A stretch of DNA of 64,000 nt from Aporrectodea caliginosa (Eukaryota; Annelida; Clitellata; Crassiclitellata; Lumbricidae). The notes beneath the pieces were generated by a model. It searched no databases, had not been told where the DNA came from, and worked only from the letters and a program-made list of their open reading frames with translations. A program made the position numbers and the translations under genes. The stretch covers positions 671,204 through 735,203 of the forward strand of contig JACEVL010000057.1 of NCBI GenBank assembly GCA_020284085.1. Direction: 5' to 3'. This document shows, in pieces, positions 11,823-19,945 of the stretch (the first letter of the stretch is position 1; each line of letters begins with the position of its first letter).

Positions 11823-12668
11823 GAACGCGCCTACCGTCGTGGCCCGTCGACGGAAGGCGTCTGTGCTCAAACTGATAAGGTGCCATTGCATAAAAATACC
11901 ATTTGTGTGCAAATTAAGAATTTGACAGTTAGGTGTCTTTTGGATTCTGGTGCTTCTGTGAGTTGTATGAGTGTTGACTTTTTAAAGAAGTTGAAACTTC
12001 CTATGCTTCCGTTGAAGGAAGGGGATAGTAAAAATGTGTTTTTGGCTGATAATCGTTCGGTGAAGGTTTTGGGAAAAGCGGTCATGACTATTAACATATC
12101 AGGTTTGGGTTTGCCTTGTGAAGTTTTGATATTGCCTGAGGTGGGTTTTAATTTAATTCTGGGGTTGGATTTCTTACAAGCTGGTCGTGCGAAAGTGGAT
12201 TTTGAGGAGAATGTAGTACGTTTTTTTGATAATTTAACGTCTACACGGTTGTCAACTGTAAATGTTCGATTGCCAACAGTTTTTACATTGCATGCTACTG
12301 TTCTTCCTCCTCTCTCTGAAACCCTTGTTCCAATTTTGCTCCCTACTAACTGTTCATCGCACGTTTCAATTATTGAACCATTGGAGCATGTCACGAAACG
12401 TAAATTTATTTGCGCACGAAGCATAATTGATTCTTCAGGCAGGACAGCTGTTTGTAAAATTCTCAATCCTACGAATCATGTATTATGGTTGTCACGCCAC
12501 AAGCCATTAGCATCCATTGAACCTGTAACCTCTAATGTTTTGACAGCATTTACTGATCATACAATCACCAGACATTCCGCTCAAAACAGTGCAGAGCAAT
12601 TAGACGACATGATGGTGCAAGTGAAACAGATGTTTCCAAATTATCGGATTTGGGAACCTTGGATCTAA
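11823..12668 (+). CDS. pol: LTR-element protease region (start of pol)
   Basis: Open in the gag frame immediately after the gag TAG; the first ATG-like start is at 11880. The aspartic protease active site is LLDSGASVSCMS, with the flap and second half (GLGLPCEVLIL, NLILGLDFLQAG) downstream. The frame ends at TAA 12666-12668, where the neighbouring frame (12650-13006) carries on the pol sequence, so a frameshift mutation separates them. It would cleave Gag and Gag-Pol. Confidence 0.82.
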   Translation, partial: ERAYRRGPSTEGVCAQTDKVPLHKNTICVQIKNLTVRCLLDSGASVSCMSVDFLKKLKLPMLPLKEGDSKNVFLADNRSVKVLGKAVMTINISGLGLPCEVLILPEVGFNLILGLDFLQAGRAKVDFEENVVRFFDNLTSTRLSTVNVRLPTVFTLHATVLPPLSETLVPILLPTNCSSHVSIIEPLEHVTKRKFICARSIIDSSGRTAVCKILNPTNHVLWLSRHKPLASIEPVTSNVLTAFTDHTITRHSAQNSAEQLDDMMVQVKQMFPNYRIWEPWI

Positions 12669-13095
12669 ATTCAGATAAGGCGGCTGGCACCAAACTATCA
12701 TGGGAAAACCTTCATCGGGATGCTAAAAGTAATTTGTTTGGCACGAAACAATCTTCGGATGCATCTCGCCCTGATGCTAAATGTAATGATTTCTGTTGTC
12801 CTGAATGCCCTGTACAATCTCCATTGTTGCGGGATTTGAAGATTAATTATCATTCTGATCATTTGTCGGATGATGAGAATGCAAAGTTGAAAGATTTTTG
12901 CAGAGGAATGCGAGCGCATTTTCACAATCTCTGGCACTTGGGTAAAACTGATTATGTCCAGCATTCGATTATTGCAGGCAGTACTCCATGCATCACGAGC
13001 CTATGATTCTATAAACAAGGTAAAAATAACAGTAATGCGGATGTTTTATCTCGTCGTCATTATCCAGTGCAAGTTGATGAGTATCGTCCTTGATG
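12650..13095 (+). pseudogene. pol linker and deletion scar: RT and most of RNase H missing
   Basis: The frame from 12650 reaches the conserved segment before the RT domain (YVQHSIIAGSTP) and then meets TGA at 13004-13006. A few codons later, in the same frame, the end of an RNase H/connection region appears (KQGKNNSNADVLSRRHYP, 13013-13066). No YxDD box or other RT motif exists between these points, whereas a complete RT-RNase H normally takes well over 1 kb. The copy therefore cannot encode its own reverse transcriptase. Confidence 0.88.
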
Positions 13096-13260
13096 AAACA
13101 TCCGGACAGATAAAATTTTGTCGCTATCGAAAGATAGTAACTGTCAATGGTTTTACTCCGGTCAACTCAGTTGAACATCATCGTTGAGGAGGATTTAATT
13201 ACACCTGCTGGACCTGACGGAGGAGGACATTTTGCGCCAAACAGCTCATGAACAGATTAC

Positions 13261-14868
13261 ATGTTCGGATTGTGGTCCAATGATTCGTTATTTGAAAAAG
13301 TTCGGGGAACTTCCAGCTCCAATGATCAGGATGCTAGGAAAATCGTGATTGAGAGTACTGAGTATGCTTTGTGTGATGGCTTGTTGTTTCATTACTATCA
13401 ACCTCGATCTAGAGGACCTAGTCGAACTTACATTAATCAACTCGTCGTTCCTAGGAAGTTGCGTCAGCGTATACTTGAGAGTTATCACGATGACTGTTGC
13501 CATCCGGGTTTCCATCGCTGTTACTTATCGATCAGACGTAAATATTTTTGGAAGGGAATGCATACCGCTGTGTCAAGACATATAATTTCGTGTTTAAAGT
13601 GTCAGGAATGCAAGTTTCCTCTTCCGCTGAATAAACCACCACTTACGTCTTTGCCAATAAAGCAAATATTTGGTCGTTGGCATATGGACATTCTTCAACT
13701 TCCTAGAAGCAGAGATGGGTACAAGTATATTCTTCTTTGCGTTGAATCTCTTACTCGTTGGCCGGAGGCCATTATGTTGAAAGATCAAACTGCGAGAACG
13801 ATTGCGGAAGCTTTGTATAGAGAGATATTTAGTAGATATGGCGGTCCACACACGTTACTTTCGGATAGGGGCCCAAATTTCTTGAGTACCATTGTTTCTG
13901 AACTTTCTACACTATTCGGTGTTCAACGCATACATACAGCTAGCTATAACCCGCGTTGTAATGGCGCTTGCGAAGTGATCAATAAATCTATTTGGAAGAT
14001 GTTACGACTTCATTGCACTAATGAAGAGGATTGGACAGATTACATTCCTGCGATTTTGTATTCAATTCGTGCTACTACGAATGCTCATCTTGGCCATAGC
14101 CCGGCTTTTCTTCTCTTTGGGAGGGACTTAAATTTTTCGGTTGATCGACAATTGGGTGTGGCGGATGAAGAGCACGTCACCAGCGAGTACGTTAAGCGCA
14201 TTGCAAGGGCTCTCGAAATGGCTAGGCAAGACGCAATCGAAGGTACGCTGCAGTTACAGGCGCGTAACAAAAGGAATTATGACCGTACCACTACCTTACC
14301 TACTTACGCTATTGGTGATCTTGTATGGTTATTTAACCCTGTCACGCCAGTCGGAAAGAAGGCTAAATTGTATAATAAGTTTACAGGACCTTTTTATATA
14401 ACTTCCAAGACCGGGTCTTTCACTTATCTATTACGTAATGTACAGACGAACAAGCCTGTACGACACCCAGTGAACGCTGATAGATTACGACCTTACGTTG
14501 ATCGCCGTGATTTTATGGAACAGGATGCCATTCCGCCGGATTCTCCTCCAACTGTTCCGATTACTGATAATGATTTGCTGCAGGATTCGTCTGGCACGAT
14601 GCCTATCGATGATCCATTACCTCAGCCTTGGTTTGAAGCTGATTTGTTAAGTGGTATGAAATTGATCAACAAGCAAAGGTATTATCGTGTGGTATATAAA
14701 GATAAGTCTGTGAGACCAGAATGGATACCTGAAGGTGATGTGAGTGACTTTTTGAAACGCCAGTTTCACATTAAACGAACTATGACAGGGAAAATTCGTA
14801 AACGTCCGACCCCTGTCAGATTTCAAGCTGAGCAACTTACGTCCGTTCATGAAGGGATCAATGATTAG
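13261..14868 (+). CDS. LTR-element integrase
   Basis: A 535-codon frame. The zinc-binding HHCC module reads HDDCCHPGFH..CLKCQEC; the catalytic DDE core has WHMDILQLP, LLSDRGPNF and NGACEVINKS; a GPY/F module follows (KFTGPFYITSK..HPVNADRLRPY). The C-terminal 100 residues (YYRVVYKDKSVRPEWIPEGD) faintly resemble a chromodomain, uncertain. Codons upstream (about 13200-13260) also look integrase-like but in another frame, so the true N-terminus is frameshifted. It would insert element cDNA into chromosomes. The catalytic residues all appear present. Confidence 0.9.
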   Translation: MFGLWSNDSLFEKVRGTSSSNDQDARKIVIESTEYALCDGLLFHYYQPRSRGPSRTYINQLVVPRKLRQRILESYHDDCCHPGFHRCYLSIRRKYFWKGMHTAVSRHIISCLKCQECKFPLPLNKPPLTSLPIKQIFGRWHMDILQLPRSRDGYKYILLCVESLTRWPEAIMLKDQTARTIAEALYREIFSRYGGPHTLLSDRGPNFLSTIVSELSTLFGVQRIHTASYNPRCNGACEVINKSIWKMLRLHCTNEEDWTDYIPAILYSIRATTNAHLGHSPAFLLFGRDLNFSVDRQLGVADEEHVTSEYVKRIARALEMARQDAIEGTLQLQARNKRNYDRTTTLPTYAIGDLVWLFNPVTPVGKKAKLYNKFTGPFYITSKTGSFTYLLRNVQTNKPVRHPVNADRLRPYVDRRDFMEQDAIPPDSPPTVPITDNDLLQDSSGTMPIDDPLPQPWFEADLLSGMKLINKQRYYRVVYKDKSVRPEWIPEGDVSDFLKRQFHIKRTMTGKIRKRPTPVRFQAEQLTSVHEGIND

Positions 14869-15419
14869 TGTGGTTGGATACTATAAGCCAGGGTTACTCT
14901 ATGATTTTGCTAGGATGATAGTTCTCCTTGGAATGACTTATTATTACGTCCGGAGACTATATAACTTCCTCTTGTGGTTTGATTCAGCCATTGTGTATGA
15001 TATGTGGTGCTTACATGCTGTGGTTCACAAGAGAGGTTATTATTAATGTGCTTTTCTTTTTACGAGTATGTTTCGTTCCGACTGGCCAGTCATCTTATTG
15101 GTATATTTATCACTTTAGATAAATTCAGCGCTAATTAAATCGACTATAATGTCGTGATTTTATATTTTACTTCATCACCATCATTTGGCTTTTATTGTTG
15201 ATAGTATCCTGAGTTGTGCACATGTGGTGGGTTAGCCGCAACGCAGCGACTGAGAGTTTCAAGTCATCTATACTTTCGTTTTCGGTATTATGACCTTGGC
15301 AATGGTTGTGGGCGTTATTTAAGTGTAAGGTGTTTTGTTAGTCACTTTTAGTGTATTTAGTTGTATTGCGTGATCGTTGCTTGCTTCGATATATATTTGT
15401 CATTGTTGCATATTCATAA

Positions 15420-17948
15420 TTGTCCTTTACTTTCGTATCGAGATATAATTTGTTCTTATTTATAGGCTGGATTTTCCTGTTATTCACCTTCTTATCGGTG
15501 CTCTGCTGTCCAGTTATACAAGCGTCGTCGGATTACGTTGTCAGCAGAGGAGCTTACGGCGTGTACTTTCATTATAAAGGGGTGTTGGAAGTCGGTACTG
15601 ACGTGTGGATTCATACTTTTGATATTGCTTTACCTGTTGTCAAATCGTTACCACCTTATCAGATCAAGACTGCGTTGAATTGTCAGTTTCGCAATACGCC
15701 ACTTAACGGTAATTGTTCTGATTATTTAAACACGTTTTCAGATATACATCATTTGCATCAAAGAGCTGAAGTTCAGATTAATACCTTAGTGAAACGTATT
15801 CATAATGTACTGAGGCGTGATCGTTTTGGGCGTAAGAAACCACGTGTGAGTAGACGTGGGTTTGTTGATTTCATCGGTGACGTGGCACATTCCTTATTTG
15901 GAATTGCACGTGATTCTGATATTCGAGTTGTCCAGGAGCGTGTTAAAACTATTTTGGAGAGTAATCAGCGTATTTTGGGTCAGTTCGAAGCCGACATTTC
16001 AAACTTGGCTAGCGCCACTAGTATAACGAATCAGCGGCTAGATTCTATTCGTGCCCGGATTGCGGATCAGGATAAAACTTTGTCCGACATGACCCGTGCT
16101 CTTAAATTGGATTTTAGGACTTCTTTACAGCTGTCATTCTATATGGCTGAAACTTTATACAATTTCACTTGTCTTGAGATGGATTTACAGACTCTGCTCC
16201 TGTCCATTGAGTCCCTGATGGCTGGTAGATTGGAGGCCACATTGTTACACAAATCAGATATTCGTCGTGTCTTAGTTCAATTAACTCGACATCTGAAGAC
16301 CTCGAAAATACCTGTCAGACTTCTGGTTCAGGATCCGTCTTACTTCTATAGAGCTAATACTCATCTGACGGTCTTCAAACGCAATATACTGTATATAACA
16401 CTTAAAATTCCGATTACGACTTTACCTTATCCTCTGCATTTGTTTACGGTTACAGTTGTGCCAAAATCGATTGGGGCTAATAATCAGCACGCGTCTCTTC
16501 TTGATCAAATGCCTCGATATTTCGCTGTTACTTCGGATAACCAGACTTTTTCGGTCTGGAATGATCTTCCTTCACTACAAGTTGCTGGCGAGTTTCGTAT
16601 TATTCCCAAGGAAGACATTCAGTTAACCACTGATCCGAAGTCTTGTATCTTGGTTTTGTATAAAAATGATATACCTTCTGTTCAGCTCTTTTGCAAATTT
16701 CTCCTGCTAAATAACCGTCCTACTTCGTTTGTGTATTTGTTACCTGACACGTTGGCCATTGAAAATAGTGTGTCTGATCTTACGTTGATTTGCCCGTTGG
16801 CTCAGCCTAAACTTATTTCAGCGTGTATTTCTTGTGTCATTCTCATACCGAATGCATGCACATTGATGACTAATGGTTATTTTTTTCCTGCATCGTATTC
16901 TGAGCACGTTCTTTTTAATGAATCATCTACTGTTGTTCATACGTTCAATCTGGCTGTGATTCAGGAATTCTTTTCTCAATCGGATTGGGATCATTTACAT
17001 GCCGATAGTACGTTAGCAGAACAGCTTACGCTTCTGTTACCTACTTTCGTCAGTGGTACAAATTCGTCTGACAATTTGATTGATCAGCGTTTAACAGAGG
17101 ATTTTTCTAGTGCTATGACATCTGTTAAGGCAGGTCAGGTTTTATTTAAGTCTCAAGACGAGGTGATTCGCGATCAACTTGATACTTTCGGTAGCCCAAT
17201 ATTGGTAGCTTATTCGTCGTCCAAGTCTTTTATTTTGCCTGTGGGTTCTGCTTTGATTGGTTTACTTATCATAGTAACAATTTATCTAGTGGTAAAGGTA
17301 CATCGGTTGTCTGTTATTGTTTTGTCGTTGCCTCGTGTGATTCCAGCTCAATCGGTTCCGTCAGTATGGATATTTTCTCCATCATCCAGTGTTTTGACTC
17401 CTGTGTCCACGATTAGTACAGGTTTTCCGGATTTTCAGTGGTTTCAGATTGTGGTGATTAGTTTATTGGTTCTCATTTTGTTGGTTGGGGTTTTTCGTAA
17501 ACGGTGCAAGTGCTGTGTGACATCTACCAGTCCACAGGCTGTTTTTTTGGCTATTCATATCGGAAACGCAACTAACACGGTGGTTCTTCCTTGGCATAGA
17601 CTTCACTTTGCTGTTAATGACTACGAGATCATGGCTTTAAGTGCTATATCGCAGGTTCGTCTTCAGCGTCATTGTTTATGGTCTAGTTTACTCTTTGATT
17701 GGCAAGTAGCTGTGTTACATAAACATTCGCAGATTCGTGTTGTATTGCCGCAGTCATTAAGAATTTCCTGCTCCACAGCTGGGAGATTGCGTCATATAAT
17801 TGGAATTCATAAGCGTTACTACGTGAAACTTTTTATATCCAGTGCTGAATTCACTGTTCCTTTGGCTTTGGATGTATCAGCTGATTCTTCTCCTGTTCCG
17901 TATTCACCTAGCATTGAGTTGGTTGATATTCAGTCTTTATCTAGTTAA
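15420..17948 (+). CDS. Env-like membrane glycoprotein of the LTR element
   Basis: An 842-codon open frame between integrase and 3' LTR, the position of env in errantiviruses. Visible parts: an N-terminal hydrophobic signal-like stretch (about residues 10-35); a basic cleavage-like site (RVSRR, about residue 142-146) followed by a Gly/Phe-rich fusion-peptide-like segment and a heptad-like coiled coil (about 165-225), the layout of F-type and gypsy Env proteins; a membrane segment near residue 605-630 and another near 690-710. The frame begins right after a TAA with TTG, and the first in-frame ATG lies near residue 220, so expression probably needs splicing to an upstream ATG. An acceptor-like ttatttatag lies within the first codons. 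It is longer than typical insect errantiviral Env. No stop interrupts it. Confidence 0.75.
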   Translation: MSFTFVSRYNLFLFIGWIFLLFTFLSVLCCPVIQASSDYVVSRGAYGVYFHYKGVLEVGTDVWIHTFDIALPVVKSLPPYQIKTALNCQFRNTPLNGNCSDYLNTFSDIHHLHQRAEVQINTLVKRIHNVLRRDRFGRKKPRVSRRGFVDFIGDVAHSLFGIARDSDIRVVQERVKTILESNQRILGQFEADISNLASATSITNQRLDSIRARIADQDKTLSDMTRALKLDFRTSLQLSFYMAETLYNFTCLEMDLQTLLLSIESLMAGRLEATLLHKSDIRRVLVQLTRHLKTSKIPVRLLVQDPSYFYRANTHLTVFKRNILYITLKIPITTLPYPLHLFTVTVVPKSIGANNQHASLLDQMPRYFAVTSDNQTFSVWNDLPSLQVAGEFRIIPKEDIQLTTDPKSCILVLYKNDIPSVQLFCKFLLLNNRPTSFVYLLPDTLAIENSVSDLTLICPLAQPKLISACISCVILIPNACTLMTNGYFFPASYSEHVLFNESSTVVHTFNLAVIQEFFSQSDWDHLHADSTLAEQLTLLLPTFVSGTNSSDNLIDQRLTEDFSSAMTSVKAGQVLFKSQDEVIRDQLDTFGSPILVAYSSSKSFILPVGSALIGLLIIVTIYLVVKVHRLSVIVLSLPRVIPAQSVPSVWIFSPSSSVLTPVSTISTGFPDFQWFQIVVISLLVLILLVGVFRKRCKCCVTSTSPQAVFLAIHIGNATNTVVLPWHRLHFAVNDYEIMALSAISQVRLQRHCLWSSLLFDWQVAVLHKHSQIRVVLPQSLRISCSTAGRLRHIIGIHKRYYVKLFISSAEFTVPLALDVSADSSPVPYSPSIELVDIQSLSS

Positions 17949-18171
17949 TGTTTTGGTTGAACTAATGGATTTTGAGTTACATTGCATTTTATTATAGTTT
18001 GCTTGCTTTTGCTTATTTGACATTCTTATGAGTTGGACTTGGTATTGGTTAGCATATGTATGTCGTGGTGGTTTACTGTATCTGCATCGTTATAGTTACG
18101 CTAAGTTGTCATTTTATGGTGATTATGATATATATCAATGACCGCGGCACGGTCATTCACTTAGGGGGGCA

Positions 18172-18479
18172 TGTAGTGTAGTATGTAGGTGTGTAGTATC
18201 AGCCTAGGTGTGTGTGCAGTGACAGCGGCTGGCAAGCAGAGTTGGTGGCCTTGGTGGTGTGTGCAGGCAAGGGATTATCTTGCCGGGGTATAAAACCAGT
18301 GTTTTGCGGAGCTGAGAGAGCGACCGGTTGAATATATGAGTGTGTGGCTGCTGCTCACCTAGCATTGCGTAAGCTGTATCTTAGTGCATTATGATTAATA
18401 AAGGTAGACGTTCTATACACAGTGTTGAGTTGTATTAGCTAGCGTTAAGTCTAGAACATCCGACAATAGAGACGCTACA
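18172..18479 (+). repeat. 3' LTR
   Basis: Direct repeat of 10132-10437, starting TGTAGTGTAG after the polypurine tract and ending GACGCTACA. It has the same TATA box and polyadenylation signal, with a few base differences and one 2-base insertion relative to the 5' LTR. Confidence 0.93.
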
Positions 18480-19603
18480 CATACATGCATACATACATAC
18501 ATACATACATACATGTACTCTACTTTCTGTCTTGTTCGCTCTGGTTTTAATAAATAATAACTGAGCTATGACTTAAGCGAATAAATGGTAAAATTAGACA
18601 GTGAATTCCAACAGATATAAGTCATTAGATAAGAATTTGATAAATTGTCCAGTAATAGCATTCAGTTTGCGCAATTTGCTTTTATTAGGTAAGTACACGG
18701 AATAGACTTACACAAGACGTTCAGGTATCCTTGAGCAAATGCGTATCCGTGAACGTTGCTCGCATTGCACTGAATAACCATCAGATCCGTTTTACTCTCT
18801 CGGTCGACGCAGTCTCGACAAACGTCTCTGATCGTCAGACTTTTCTTGTTGTCGCTGAACACAAATCTCTCGGGAGGATTGTCAGCTGCAAAATACAACT
18901 TAGATACTATTGTTGTTATTGGATAATAATATTAATTTTAGATCTGATACATGCTTAAAATACTGAACATAATGAGGAAGAACATGTAAAAAGCGTTATA
19001 ATCGGTAGAACTGCAGATCTCAGAAAAGTATTATTATCTATTTGTAAGTCTTATTATTAGTTTATTTGTTTACGGAGTTCGCAGCTATAGCGCCAATGTG
19101 AGGTTCGTAAGTGCTTTGTATAAAAATATCCAACTATGTGCATTAGAAATGGTGCGTAAGAAATGGTGCGTAGACGTAGGCCTATGGCCTATTTTGTTAG
19201 TTCACTAGAGTCTAGAAATTTGGCCTATGCCCCTTGCTTGGTCATAGAATTGAAGTTGTCAAAAGCATTGGTTATAAGCGATAATAACTATCAGGCCACA
19301 TCTGCGATCTTAAGGCAGCAGGCTGTCGACACAAGCATAGAGAAAAGGTTAATAGAAATATGTTATGGAAGACTAAATAAAAAAACTCACTGTCTATTGG
19401 CTGTCCATTTTGAAGCCAGAAAATATTAGCATTTGGTATGGCGAAAGCGTTGCAGTTGAATTTAACCGAATCTCCTTCGGTTATGTTGACATTGTATGGA
19501 CCATCCTCTGTGTTGGTAAAAATCGGCTCCACTGTTAACATATATAAATGTCAAACTTAAAGGCAATATTGCGCGCTTTAAATCTATTATATATGCTATA
19601 ACG

Positions 19604-19642
19604 ATGATGATGATGATTACGATGAAGATGACGACGACGACA

Positions 19643-19695
<53 letters not shown>

Positions 19696-19696
19696 C

Positions 19697-19761
<65 letters not shown>

Positions 19762-19945
19762 CATAGCAATACTTACAAGAAAAATTTATTTCTTCATAAA
19801 GCCAACAAGCTCTAATGCACACAAATTAAATTGACAATGGGACAAAATCGAAGTCATGCGGAAGAAGAATAGGAAGAAGAAGAACAACAAGAAGAAGATG
19901 ACGAAGATGAGGAGGAAGAAGAAGATGATGATGAAGAAGATCATT
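19604..19945. repeat. Compound microsatellite (GAT, TAA, GAA units)
   Basis: Consecutive tracts of GAT/GAC, then ATA (to about 19760), then GAA/GAT from about 19860. It lies in the E-F intron of gene 2. Poly-I, poly-Y, poly-H and poly-M frames on both strands are artefacts. Confidence 0.9.

Larger units (their letters stand above)
10132..18479 (+). mobile_element. LTR retroelement (Ty3/Gypsy type) with env-like gene; RT-RNase H deleted
   Basis: The element is 8.35 kb, with LTRs at 10132-10437 and 18172-18479, a 4-bp target duplication 'cata' (10128-10131, 18480-18483; ambiguous inside a CATA repeat), a primer-binding-like site TGGTGGACAACCGGGG two bases after the 5' LTR, and a polypurine tract (ttaggggggc) before the 3' LTR. 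Order: gag, protease, deletion scar, integrase, env-like. The LTRs differ at only a handful of positions, so insertion was fairly recent. It is in the G-H intron of gene 2, antisense to that gene. Standard protease-(RT)-integrase order excludes the Gmr1-type order. Confidence 0.92.

Noticed and set aside
13349..13585. Small frames within integrase and env regions on either strand
   Set aside because: Shadows of the long frames in other phases.
19462..19834. Poly-I, poly-Y/H and poly-M frames on both strands
   Set aside because: Translation of the GAT/TAA compound microsatellite in an intron.
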